13,369 nucleotides of DNA, taken from positions 1-13,369 of the forward strand of contig VXZF01000118.1 of NCBI GenBank assembly GCA_009845645.1, written 5' to 3'. The DNA comes from Gemmatimonadota bacterium. Lineage in GTDB: Bacteria; Latescibacterota; UBA2968; UBA8231. The notes under the pieces are model-generated. The model was not told where the DNA came from and searched no databases. It worked only from the letters and a program-made list of their open reading frames with translations. Shown here in pieces: positions 1 through 7,519 of the stretch (the first letter of the stretch is position 1; each line of letters opens with the position of its first letter). Made by a program: the position numbers and the translations under genes.

Positions 1-462
1 ATTGCTCGCTGGGTGCAGAAGTTCGCCGAGTGGAATCCCTCTCTGACCGAGGCCGACTGCTTCCTGCTGGTCGAATCGCTGTTCGGCCTGCGCTTGCCCA
101 ATGTCGAGTCGCTGCTGGATATGGAGATGGGTTTTCCCGAAGAGTTTTTCGCCGAAGTTGTGTACAGCGAAACGCGGCGCGCCCTAGAGGCGATCAAGGA
201 CGTCGATAAAACCATCTTTTGGGTGTCCACCGGTCGCTCCCCGCATGCTGGCGACGCCATGCCGGCCCGCGACTTGGCTGGCATTCTCAAAGCCTCGGAG
301 GCCGCCGGTGCCCAGCGCTTTCTCTTCCATCCAGACCCGGATCCCAGTCCGTCCGAGTGGGGCGTGATCAGTGGCCTGTGCGGCGCGCAATGGCGTCAAT
401 CGCGGGACGGGTACTGGCCGCCCAATGCGGCTAAGCCAGACGAGTACCTGCGCGATCAATAG
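1..462 (+). CDS. C-terminal part of an unrecognised protein (5' end outside window)
   Basis: The frame is open from the first base of the window, and a GTG at 13 is only an internal codon, so the gene most likely begins upstream. The 153 visible residues end at TAG 460-462. I see no membrane segment or signal peptide. The visible part is rich in Trp, acidic residues and Pro. Near the end it has a beta-strand-like RFLFHPD segment followed by a helix-like stretch and a Gly/Trp-rich tail. Together with the preceding FWVSTGR strand and its following helix, this could be the last beta/alpha units of a TIM-barrel protein such as a glycosidase-like protein. That is only an inference from alternating strand and helix character; no catalytic motif is visible. 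The downstream gene is on the same strand 75 nt away, with a possible terminator hairpin between them, so the two need not be co-transcribed. Confidence 0.7.
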   Translation: MARWVQKFAEWNPSLTEADCFLLVESLFGLRLPNVESLLDMEMGFPEEFFAEVVYSETRRALEAIKDVDKTIFWVSTGRSPHAGDAMPARDLAGILKASEAAGAQRFLFHPDPDPSPSEWGVISGLCGAQWRQSRDGYWPPNAAKPDEYLRDQ

Positions 463-471
463 GACCCGGAG

Positions 472-489
472 CTAGCGCTTATGCGCTGG
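472..489 (+). terminator. Hairpin after the first gene, possible weak terminator
   Basis: A 7-bp stem (one G-T pair) with core arms AGCGC (474-478) and GCGCT (483-487) closes a TTAT loop, 10 nt after the stop codon at 462. The T-rich stretch GTTTTGTT only starts about 7 nt after the stem, so this is not a textbook intrinsic terminator. It could weaken read-through into the gene at 538. Confidence 0.35.
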
Positions 490-537
490 GAAGACGTTTT
501 GTTAGGGACTGTAGGATACAAAAAGGTATAACTCTCT

Positions 538-2805
538 TTGCGCCGCGTCTTTCCCTTGTATGCCCTTTCGGGCTTCATTAGCCTCGGCTACCAAGTCGCG
601 TGGTTCCGCATTTTCATCGATTGGTTTGGCTCGACCAACCTCACTTTCGCCTTAGTGGTGTGCAACTTCATCGGGGGCTTGGGCTGCGGTGCGCTCTTGA
701 GCCGGCGAATCACCCGGCTGCTGACCGACCGGACCGGCATTGGGGACAAGCTGCGTTTGTACGGGCTGATAGAACTTCTGGTCGGGGTATCGGCCCTTGT
801 GACCGTAGCGGTTGAATATCTGCCGACGGATCTTTGGGGTTCTTTCCCGTATTATCTACACGATGGAGTCTGGGTCCAGACGATTCGCTACCAGATTGCC
901 CAAGGAGCCATCGCCGCGATCAGCCTCTTCCTCCCTTGTCTGTTCATGGGAGTGACCTTCCCCTTGCTGTGCGATATTTTCCGCTCAATACCGAGGAACG
1001 GACGCCTCCCCTCCGTTCTGTACGCGTGGAACACTATTGGTGCGTGTAGCGGCGTACTCGCTTGCCAGTTCATTCTGATTCCGGAGATCGGGCACCAGCC
1101 AACCTTCTGGCTGATGGCCGGCTTGAACATACTGCTAGGATTGTACTTCCTAGCCAGCGGGGGTGCACCCGCAAGCGACGAAGTAGCGGACACTGCCTGG
1201 GCAACATTCCCCAGTGCTGGAGTGCCATCTAGGTCGGGAAGTGCCCTCATTGCTTGTGCCGCACTGAGCGGCTTGCTCGCCGGAGCGCTCGAAGGCGATA
1301 TGTTCAAACGGATCGATTTTATTGTCGTGCTGAGCCCTGGGGCGATCATGTCGTTTATCTCCTTCTGGGCCGTGCTAGGCATTTTTCTGGCTAGCATTAC
1401 CGTGCGGCACGTCGAGCGTATCCGGCTCGTTCATATCAAGGTCGCGTACGGTCTAGCCGCACTCTGCTACTTCGCGATCTGGCGATTTAGCGACGAGTTG
1501 ACCTACTTAGTGGGCAACCCGCCGGATGTGCGCGGCGTACATCACTTCCCAGTGAGTCTCTCCCAGCTCTTCGTCTATACAGGTATCTATGTACTACCTG
1601 CGTACTTGCTAGTCTCCCTGCTCCTGCCCTACGTCTGCAATCGACTACAGGGGATGGGGAAACACTTGGGGCTGGCCTACGGTCTGAATACGGTGGGGTT
1701 CTGTCTCGGCCTGATTGCCTTCACCTTGGTGGTGCCTCGCCTGAACATCTTCTACTCGTTGAAGCTCTTTCTGGCCTTCATGGTGCTCGCCGTGCTCGCC
1801 TTGGCATTCATCTCGGAATTTCGTCCCATAAAAGCATGGCAGATTGCTGTCTTGCTGGCCTTTGTAGCCATCGCCTGCATTGCCACGCCGAGAAGATTTG
1901 ACCGAGATTTTTTTACGCCTCTGATGTGGCCCAACGCTGTTGCGGCCCAAGGCATGAGGAGCAATGCCGCCCATACTACGTATTTCCTCGAGCTTCCGAA
2001 CAACAATATGAAGCTCTTCTTCGGCCGTCTGTCTATGTCGGGTACATCGCCGCGATCCCAGCAGTACATGCGTCTGATGGCGCACTTTCCCTTGCTCGTT
2101 CACCCACAGCCAGAGAAAGCCCTGCTGATCTGTTTTGGCGTCGGCAATACCGCCTCGGCCATCGCCGCCCACGAGAGTATCACGCGAATCGATGCCGTCG
2201 ATCTCAACGAGAACGTATTCAAGATGGCACCAGCCTTTGCTGAGCATCACGGCTTCGTACATTTGGATCCACGGCTGCGGATGATCAACGACGATGGGCG
2301 CAACTTCCTCTCTCTGTGCAACGAGACGTACGTCTTGATCACCAGTGAACCGCCGCCGCCCATGGCCGGAGGAGTGTATCGCCTATATTCGCGGGAGTAC
2401 TACGAGCAAGTTCTTGCGCACCTGAGTCCCGATGGATTGATGAGCCAATGGCTGCCCGTAGAGCAGTTGCCCAACGACGCGATTGAACTGGTGACCAGAA
2501 CTTTCGTCGCGGTGTTTCCTTACAGTTTGTTGTTTGAGGGGGCAGGTCAACACCTGATTCTGCTAGGTAGCCGCTCACCCATCCGTTTCGAGCAATTGTC
2601 CGAACGCTTCTATAAATCCGACCGGGTTAGGACTGATCTCTTGCGGATCGGTCTCTCAACTCCCTCTGCGCTGGTTGACCGCGTGATCCGCAATGACGCC
2701 GAACTGCGCAGTCGCCTCGGACTGGGGCGCGTGCTCAGCGATCAGCACAACGACTTGGAGCATTTGTTTTACGATCCAGAGGAAGTTCAAAGGATCCCTT
2801 ACTGA
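538..2805 (+). CDS. Fused membrane protein with C-terminal spermidine-synthase-like domain
   Basis: This 755-residue protein has an N-terminal membrane half (about residues 5-450) with roughly 10-12 hydrophobic segments. Its opening SGF-x5-YQVAW and following GG-x-G-x-GALLSRR are typical of environmental proteins annotated as fused transporter/spermidine synthase. The C-terminal part (about 475-720) is a Rossmann methyltransferase-like fold. It has a nucleotide-binding loop CFGVGNT (532-538), acidic strand end DLNEN (555-559), DDGRNFL (585-591) and then TSEPPPP (602-608). True aminopropyltransferases carry two catalytic Asp in a DSxDP motif at this last place; here they are absent, so spermidine synthesis is unlikely and the substrate is unknown. 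The start is TTG: an in-frame TAA lies at 529-531, and the first conserved membrane segment begins almost at once, so no later start fits. The ribosome site is weak (AAGG at 523-526, 11 nt spacing). The gene converges on the one ending at 2832. Confidence 0.85.
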   Translation: MRRVFPLYALSGFISLGYQVAWFRIFIDWFGSTNLTFALVVCNFIGGLGCGALLSRRITRLLTDRTGIGDKLRLYGLIELLVGVSALVTVAVEYLPTDLWGSFPYYLHDGVWVQTIRYQIAQGAIAAISLFLPCLFMGVTFPLLCDIFRSIPRNGRLPSVLYAWNTIGACSGVLACQFILIPEIGHQPTFWLMAGLNILLGLYFLASGGAPASDEVADTAWATFPSAGVPSRSGSALIACAALSGLLAGALEGDMFKRIDFIVVLSPGAIMSFISFWAVLGIFLASITVRHVERIRLVHIKVAYGLAALCYFAIWRFSDELTYLVGNPPDVRGVHHFPVSLSQLFVYTGIYVLPAYLLVSLLLPYVCNRLQGMGKHLGLAYGLNTVGFCLGLIAFTLVVPRLNIFYSLKLFLAFMVLAVLALAFISEFRPIKAWQIAVLLAFVAIACIATPRRFDRDFFTPLMWPNAVAAQGMRSNAAHTTYFLELPNNNMKLFFGRLSMSGTSPRSQQYMRLMAHFPLLVHPQPEKALLICFGVGNTASAIAAHESITRIDAVDLNENVFKMAPAFAEHHGFVHLDPRLRMINDDGRNFLSLCNETYVLITSEPPPPMAGGVYRLYSREYYEQVLAHLSPDGLMSQWLPVEQLPNDAIELVTRTFVAVFPYSLLFEGAGQHLILLGSRSPIRFEQLSERFYKSDRVRTDLLRIGLSTPSALVDRVIRNDAELRSRLGLGRVLSDQHNDLEHLFYDPEEVQRIPY

Positions 2806-2824
2806 GATCTATCTTGGAAGGGAT
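2794..2824. terminator. Inverted repeat between convergent genes, weak terminator candidate
   Basis: ATCCCTT (2794-2800) and AAGGGAT (2818-2824) form a 7-bp stem around a 17-nt loop that contains the TGA stop at 2803-2805. On the plus strand the stem is followed by GGTTTTCTT, a short T-rich stretch. On the minus strand the following sequence is less T-rich. The long loop makes this a weak candidate, but its place between two convergent gene ends fits. Confidence 0.3.
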
Positions 2825-2831
2825 GGTTTTC

Positions 2832-4820
2832 TTAGACTTGCGTGAGAAAACTTCCTATGTGTCCGGTTATATAATCCAGCACTAGCCATCCGCCCGCAGC
2901 CACGATCTCGCCCAAAATCAGGCCGAGAAAAAACGGTCGCAAATTCCGGTATAGCTTGGGACCGCCGTAGCGTAGGATTAACAGTTTGAGGAACCAAGCG
3001 AGAAAGGCGCTGCCAAAGATATGTCCCGTCTTCCAGTTGGCGCTGATGGTATAACCGAGGGGATTGAGCGGCCACCAAATGAACTGGTGTCGCGCCCACA
3101 TCAGTAGGGCCATCACCCCTCCACCGATGCCCATGAATAGCCAAGCGTCTAGTCTGGGGCCGGGCAGCTCTGCGGCAATGCGCGGAGCCATATCTCGAGG
3201 ACCAAAAGTGGGGGCCTGCCCCACGAAAAAGAGCGGATTGAGATTGATACCCCCGTATTTGTAGGCCAGCACTAAGGTCATATACGACGAGCCGACCAGA
3301 CTGACTACAATGGCAATGACCACGGCCCAGAATAGCCGGCGCTTGGAACCGGTGATAATCTCACCCATCTTCAGCCCGTTGGCTACAGACGCCATGACAA
3401 AGGAGCGCACTTCGGAGTGCCAACCGTAGGAAAATCCCAAGGCTACCAGACCCGAAGCACCCAAGGCCGAAGCACCGGCTCCCGAAATGACAAAACTCGA
3501 AGTCATGATAGGCGGCCGCATGGCCGGGATGCCCCCTTCGGCCACTACCCGAGTTAGCCCTATAAACAGCATCATGGCACCAAAGAGGAATAACAGTGCC
3601 GTGGGAAGGGTTAGCCCCATCATGCAAAGGCCGACCACCACTAGGGCAAGCGCCGCTAGCAGGCCGAAAAGGGCCTGTCGGTAGGATAGCATCTCGCCGC
3701 TGTCGTCAACCTCTTCGTCGCCATGGAAGGCTTTGCGGTAAACATTTTGTAAATGGCCGCGTCCCACCCACAACCCTACTAGCACAAAGACGATCATCGA
3801 GCCCATACCCTGATGGGCTAGGAAAGGTTCGATCGAGTAGAAGTCGATCCGCTGAGTGCTCTGCAAGCCGACGATATTGAAGATGCCCCGCTGGATCGTG
3901 GTGAGGATATAGAATATCCAGATTGAAGCCGTGATATCGAGATTGACGAAGTAGAAAAAGCCCGTCCATGGCGGACTAAACCAGAAATTCAGGCCGACGG
4001 TATCGCGGAACAAGGGCAATACGAAGGTCTTGGTGATCTGCGGAAAGTTCGGAAAGTAGGAGTGCAGGCCGTTGACACTGAGCAGGATGAATGATACGGA
4101 AAAACCGATCCACATGGCTTTGTTGGTGAAAAACGACCGGCCGATCATTCCCTCCCTTTCTCGGCCGATCATCTCCATGGGCACTTGGACCAGTGGATAA
4201 ACTAGCTTTTCTCGGTCCATCCACTGGCGACGTAGAATGACCATGGTGCAGATCATGGCAAAGCTGAGCACTAGGAAAAATCCGTACCAGAAACTCAGCG
4301 GTACGACCCAGATATCCCAAGGGATAGCCTCGCCTTCGGGCAGACCTTCAAAGAAAAAACGCGCCGCGTTTTCGCCCCGGGGAATCATCCAGCTAGGGAT
4401 GTACTGGTTGTAGAGAAAATCCCAGTTGTTCTCGGGCGTGGCATAGTAGGTAGAACCCAGCAAACAGGGTATGATGAACTGGGTGAAACCCATGCCGGGA
4501 ACACAGCAGGCCACCGCTAGCATGATGTAGATGGTTACCAACTCGGCTTGGTCCAAGGCCAAGGGCCGGCGAAGACAGGCGACCAAGGCACTAGCAAGCA
4601 CGACAAAAAAGAAGAAGAACAGGGCCGCCGGAGTGCTGAAGTTCAGGGTTAGATACGAACCTCGGATGAGGGTCGTAGCATAGGCGTCGAGGAGATTTAG
4701 CAGAAAGGCCAGTACCGCCCCAAGTAAGATGGCCCGGGCCGAAATGCCTTTGACGTCTTCATAGGTCGGCTGGCTTCTTTTTAGCCATGTGAGGTGTTGA
4801 GGCGGAATTCTCTTTTTCAA
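2832..4820 (-). CDS. DUF6785/DUF6784-like multi-pass membrane protein
   Basis: This is a 662-residue, very hydrophobic protein with about 12-14 likely membrane segments, for example near residues 28-50, 63-84, 93-120, 168-196, 234-252, 285-308, 338-353, 383-423, 442-466, 495-520, 558-575, 600-617 and 628-650. The Trp/Pro-rich WWPLNPLGY at 582-590 and the LKLLILRYGG-x-KLYR block at 611-625 are what I associate with the DUF6785/DUF6784 family of planctomycete-like and candidate-phylum bacteria. That family resembles oligopeptide-transporter-like carriers, but no substrate is established, so transport is an inference. Charged loops include a conspicuous acidic stretch at 367-376. The start is TTG at 4820: an in-frame TAG lies four codons upstream (4830-4832) and there is no ATG between. 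Position +2 onward is KKR, a normal cytoplasmic leader before the first helix. The gene lies 75 nt downstream of the FGE-like gene on the same strand, so the two probably share a transcript. Confidence 0.82.
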   Translation of the reverse strand: MKKRIPPQHLTWLKRSQPTYEDVKGISARAILLGAVLAFLLNLLDAYATTLIRGSYLTLNFSTPAALFFFFFVVLASALVACLRRPLALDQAELVTIYIMLAVACCVPGMGFTQFIIPCLLGSTYYATPENNWDFLYNQYIPSWMIPRGENAARFFFEGLPEGEAIPWDIWVVPLSFWYGFFLVLSFAMICTMVILRRQWMDREKLVYPLVQVPMEMIGREREGMIGRSFFTNKAMWIGFSVSFILLSVNGLHSYFPNFPQITKTFVLPLFRDTVGLNFWFSPPWTGFFYFVNLDITASIWIFYILTTIQRGIFNIVGLQSTQRIDFYSIEPFLAHQGMGSMIVFVLVGLWVGRGHLQNVYRKAFHGDEEVDDSGEMLSYRQALFGLLAALALVVVGLCMMGLTLPTALLFLFGAMMLFIGLTRVVAEGGIPAMRPPIMTSSFVISGAGASALGASGLVALGFSYGWHSEVRSFVMASVANGLKMGEIITGSKRRLFWAVVIAIVVSLVGSSYMTLVLAYKYGGINLNPLFFVGQAPTFGPRDMAPRIAAELPGPRLDAWLFMGIGGGVMALLMWARHQFIWWPLNPLGYTISANWKTGHIFGSAFLAWFLKLLILRYGGPKLYRNLRPFFLGLILGEIVAAGGWLVLDYITGHIGSFLTQV

Positions 4821-4845
4821 TACTTGTCTCTATGGGCTATCGTAT

Positions 4846-4882
4846 GTCGCGTTTCAACTAATGGATAAGTTGTTTGAGCGAC
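4846..4882 (-). other. Two-part stem-loop in the FGE-like/DUF6785 gap
   Basis: In the 75-nt gap, outer arms GTCGC (4846-4850) and GCGAC (4878-4882) and inner arms CAACT (4855-4859) and AGTTG (4868-4872) pair around an 8-nt loop. They are separated by a small internal loop of 4 and 5 nt. No T-run follows on either strand, so it is not a standard terminator. On the minus strand it would sit in the leader of the DUF6785-like gene, where it could affect translation from the TTG start or mRNA stability. Ten pairs in two blocks could also arise by chance. Confidence 0.3.
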
Positions 4883-4895
4883 AAAGAGAGGCCGT

Positions 4896-5690
4896 TTATT
4901 TTGTCATCACTAGGCGTGCTCCAATAGCACAGTAGCGGAGCGACTGATCGAAGCTGAAGCGTTTGGCCGACCGCACGTTGCGCGCGTGATTGACAAAGCC
5001 GCCGCCGCGCATAATACGGGTAGAACCCGAAGCAGCTCCTGCGGGGTCCACCTGTTTGGCACTTGAATAGGCGCTGCTATACCAGTCTTGCACCCACTCC
5101 CATACATTGCCGTGCATATCGTATAAACCCCAGGGATTCGGTTGCTTCGAACCCACCGGCTGGGCAAACTTCCCCTCCGCGTCTCCTAAGTTTCCTATGT
5201 ACCAGGCATAGTCGCCCAACAGGCTTTCGTCGTCCCCAAAGGAACGGCTCGTCGTGGTCCCGGCCCGGCAGGCGTATTCCCATTCGGCTTCGGTGGGTAG
5301 GCGGTACAAATCTCTATCGGCGGCTTCGTTCAAGCGGCGGAGGAATTCCTGCATATCGATCCACGAGATATAGACTGCCGGGTGATTTGGCGCGGCTTGG
5401 ACGTACTTGCGCCGGGTCCACGGCGCGGTTCCCATCACCGCGACCCATTGAGCCTGGGTAATCTCAAATTTACCCAAGTAAAATCCCTTGCTAATAGAAA
5501 CCTCGTGCTGTGGAACTTCGTCTTCGCCCCGTGTAGAGGCTGAAGCTGGCGATCCCATCAGAAAAGTACCTGGCTCGATCCACACGAATTCCATCGTGAC
5601 TCCGTCGCGGAGTTCTACAACAGTGTTCTCGGGTCGTCCCATAGCCGCACACGTGATACCCATTATTAGGGCGGCGAAAATCTGCCTCAT
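4896..5690 (-). CDS. Exported FGE-sulfatase-fold (SUMF1-like) protein
   Basis: This is a 264-residue protein of the formylglycine-generating-enzyme/sulfatase-modifying-factor fold. Landmarks in order are FLMGS (43-47), QHEV (61-64), FEITQAQW (75-82), YRLPTEAEWEYACRAG (129-144), GLYDMHGNVWEWVQDW (188-203), RIMRGGGF (225-232) and GARLV (257-261). In genuine FGE two cysteines in a C-x4-C motif near the RGG block oxidise the sulfatase cysteine. Here that block reads R-N-V-R-S-A-K-R (237-244) with no cysteine, so formylglycine formation is unlikely; a ligand-binding or structural role is more plausible. Residues 1-18 look like a signal peptide, so it is probably periplasmic or secreted. The frame stays open to 5780, but the ATG at 5690 is chosen: it has a strong GGAGGTG at 5695-5701 and starts directly at the signal peptide. 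The gene is first in a likely operon with the DUF6785-like gene. Confidence 0.85.
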   Translation of the reverse strand: MRQIFAALIMGITCAAMGRPENTVVELRDGVTMEFVWIEPGTFLMGSPASASTRGEDEVPQHEVSISKGFYLGKFEITQAQWVAVMGTAPWTRRKYVQAAPNHPAVYISWIDMQEFLRRLNEAADRDLYRLPTEAEWEYACRAGTTTSRSFGDDESLLGDYAWYIGNLGDAEGKFAQPVGSKQPNPWGLYDMHGNVWEWVQDWYSSAYSSAKQVDPAGAASGSTRIMRGGGFVNHARNVRSAKRFSFDQSLRYCAIGARLVMTK

Positions 5691-5694
5691 TCCG

Positions 5695-5701
5695 CACCTC
5701 C
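5695..5701 (-). promoter_or_regulatory. Strong Shine-Dalgarno deciding the FGE-like start
   Basis: On the minus strand GGAGGTG is followed by CGGA and the ATG at 5690. This is the best ribosome-binding site in the window and it fixes the start 90 nt inside the longest open frame. Confidence 0.75.
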
Positions 5702-5742
5702 GGATCCATGAATGACGAGAGCGTGCAACGGATCCTCTGTCC

Positions 5743-5771
5743 TTGCCGCAGCAAAGGGTAATTTCTATAAT
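5743..5771 (+). promoter_or_regulatory. Sigma70-type promoter for the FG-GAP gene
   Basis: A perfect TATAAT (-10) lies at 5766-5771 with TTGCCG (-35, 4 of 6 consensus bases) at 5743-5748, separated by exactly 17 nt. Transcription would begin near 5778, giving a leader of about 37 nt before the ATG at 5815. The -35 overlaps the TTG at 5743 that could otherwise be taken as the start codon, which argues against that longer start. I found no equally good promoter for the divergent FGE-like gene. Confidence 0.6.
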
Positions 5772-5814
5772 TGCGACCATTATCTGCTTAGTTTACTTCT
5801 ACAGCGATGAGTGT

Positions 5815-7506
5815 ATGGACTTTTTTTGTTATCGCCGAGTCCTTGCCTTCGCCCTAGCGTTGGCCGTGCTGCTGCCGGAATCTGTTCTACCCCAATTCAC
5901 CGACCAAACAAAGGAAGCGCACATCGCCTTCCAACATGTGGCCGGCGGATCTGAAAAAAAGCACATTGTCGAAACCTCCGGCGGTGGGGCTGCTTTTTTT
6001 GACTACGACAACGATGGCGACCTCGATCTATACGCGGTCAATGGCTCTACGGTCAATACCTACCGGCAAAAATCTGGCCCGGGCAATGTCCTCTACCGCA
6101 ACCAAGGTAACGGCACCTTTGCCGATGTGACCTTACTTGCCGGCGTTGGGGACCGCAGTTGGGGCATGGGCTGTACCGTGGGCGACATCGACGGCGATGG
6201 GTACCGCGATCTGTACGTGACCAATTATGGTCCCAATGTTCTCTACCGCAACCAAGGCAATGGCACCTTTGTGGACATTTCTGCTGGGGTAGCAGGGGAT
6301 GACTATAGTTCTAGTGCCGCTTTTTTTGATTACGATGGCGACGGTGATCTCGATTTATACGTCGCTAATTATCTGATCTACGACTTTGATGCCCCCCCAG
6401 ATAAGATATGCACCTACGAAGGAATCGAGATTTTCTGCGGTCCCCAGGGCCTACCTAGAGCGGCTGACCTATTCTACCGCAACAATGGGGACAACACCTT
6501 TACCGACGTGACCCGTCCTTCGGGTATCTCTTGGGCCAACCACTACTACGGGTTGGGTGTACTGCCCGAAGACTTCGACAACGATGGCGACACCGATCTC
6601 TTCGTGGCCAATGACGCAACTCCCAATGTACTCTTCGACAATAACCGCGATGGCACCTTTAGCGAAATTGGCCTCAAAGCAGGCATCGCGTATAACGAAT
6701 ACGGCGAGGAAGAGGCAGGCATGGGAGTCAGTGGTGGAGACTATGACGCCGACGGTGACCTCGACCTCTATATAACCCACTTTTTTCGCGAGAGTAATAC
6801 CTTCTACCGCAACGAAGGTCAGGGCCATTTCAAAGATATAACGACCCAGATCGGTCTAGAAGAACCCACGCTTGGGATGCTGGGATGGGGCACCCAATTC
6901 TTCGACTATGACAGGGACGGCGACTTGGATCTATTCGTCGCTAACGGCCATGTCTATCCGCAGGCGGCTAGCACTATTGCGGGCACTTCCTACCCCCAGC
7001 GCAACCAATTGATCCGCAATGACGGTGGCAATCGTTTAATCGATATAGGGGATGCGGCTGGCCCGGGAATGGCTCTTAAAAGAGTCAGCCGCGGTGCCAG
7101 TTTCGGCGACTACGACAACGATGGCGATATAGACATTTTCGTCGTCAATTTGGACGAAGCGAGCACCCTGCTGCGCAACGATTTTGCCTCCGTCAACAAC
7201 TGGCTTGTCGTCCAACTTCTGGGTCATGGCCCCAATCGCGACGCCGTCGGTGCCAAGATCCGTTTATTGGCCGGTGGCCAATCTCAGTGGCGCACGGCTA
7301 ATGGTGCTTCCAGTTATCTCTCCTATAACGATATGCGTATTTTCTTCGGCTTGGGTAGGGCAGAAGGGGCAGATGAAGTGGAAATCACTTGGCCCGACGG
7401 CACTCGTCAGACAGTGCCAGCAGCACCGGCCAATAAGCTGTTGGTAATCCGCCAAAACGGCCCCTATGTCCTTACGGAGATGGGGGCCGACATTTACGCA
7501 GAATAA
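5815..7506 (+). CDS. Exported FG-GAP/VCBS protein with ASPIC/UnbV C-terminus (CRTAC1-like)
   Basis: This 563-residue protein begins with a clear signal peptide (basic RR at 7-8, hydrophobic core about 9-21). Seven acidic calcium-binding loops of the D-x-D-x-DG kind start near residues 63, 124, 172, 253, 309, 364 and 432, each followed by a D-L-hydrophobic strand such as DLDLYV. This matches FG-GAP/VCBS repeats, which usually build a seven-bladed beta-propeller. From about 461 the sequence switches to the ASPIC/UnbV type, with NNWLVVQL, GAKIRLL and VEITWPDG as landmarks. The family is extracellular or periplasmic; a binding or adhesion role with calcium is known for relatives, but the ligand here is unknown. 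The start is the ATG at 5815 rather than the TTG at 5743, because the promoter overlaps the latter and the signal peptide begins at 5815. The Shine-Dalgarno is weak. The gene ends 13 nt from the convergent gene ending at 7520. Confidence 0.88.
   Translation: MDFFCYRRVLAFALALAVLLPESVLPQFTDQTKEAHIAFQHVAGGSEKKHIVETSGGGAAFFDYDNDGDLDLYAVNGSTVNTYRQKSGPGNVLYRNQGNGTFADVTLLAGVGDRSWGMGCTVGDIDGDGYRDLYVTNYGPNVLYRNQGNGTFVDISAGVAGDDYSSSAAFFDYDGDGDLDLYVANYLIYDFDAPPDKICTYEGIEIFCGPQGLPRAADLFYRNNGDNTFTDVTRPSGISWANHYYGLGVLPEDFDNDGDTDLFVANDATPNVLFDNNRDGTFSEIGLKAGIAYNEYGEEEAGMGVSGGDYDADGDLDLYITHFFRESNTFYRNEGQGHFKDITTQIGLEEPTLGMLGWGTQFFDYDRDGDLDLFVANGHVYPQAASTIAGTSYPQRNQLIRNDGGNRLIDIGDAAGPGMALKRVSRGASFGDYDNDGDIDIFVVNLDEASTLLRNDFASVNNWLVVQLLGHGPNRDAVGAKIRLLAGGQSQWRTANGASSYLSYNDMRIFFGLGRAEGADEVEITWPDGTRQTVPAAPANKLLVIRQNGPYVLTEMGADIYAE
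6084..6271 (+). repeat. 38-bp near-identical direct repeat inside the FG-GAP gene
   Basis: Copies at 6084-6121 and 6234-6271 match at 35 of 38 positions, exactly 150 bp apart. They encode the same peptide NVLYRNQGNGTF. The three differences are all synonymous third-base changes, so the repeat marks consecutive propeller blades. Confidence 0.85.
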
Positions 7507-7519
7507 GACCTATAGGCCT

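Noticed and set aside
888..1397. 169-codon minus-strand open frame
   Set aside because: It is antisense to the membrane half of the gene at 538-2805, and its product resembles no recognisable fold.
1645..2262. 205-codon open frame on the minus strand inside the fused spermidine-synthase-like gene
   Set aside because: It lies opposite a well-supported gene, has a low-complexity Gln/His/Glu-rich product with no domain, and has no gene-like context.
4896..5690. Calling this gene a working sulfatase-modifying enzyme
   Set aside because: The cysteines required for formylglycine formation are not present in the matching segment.
5702..5735. Two GGATCC palindromes 28 bp apart in the divergent control region, considered as operator sites
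   Set aside because: The same hexamer appears several other times in the window inside genes, and the flanks are not similar beyond one base.
6469..6828. 119-codon minus-strand open frame rich in Val, Ile and Glu
   Set aside because: It is the complement of the repeated Asp-rich FG-GAP codons; the repetitive coding strand explains its openness.
7507..7519. CCTATAGG palindrome between two convergent stop codons, considered as a terminator
   Set aside because: There is no loop or T-run, and the gap is only 13 nt.
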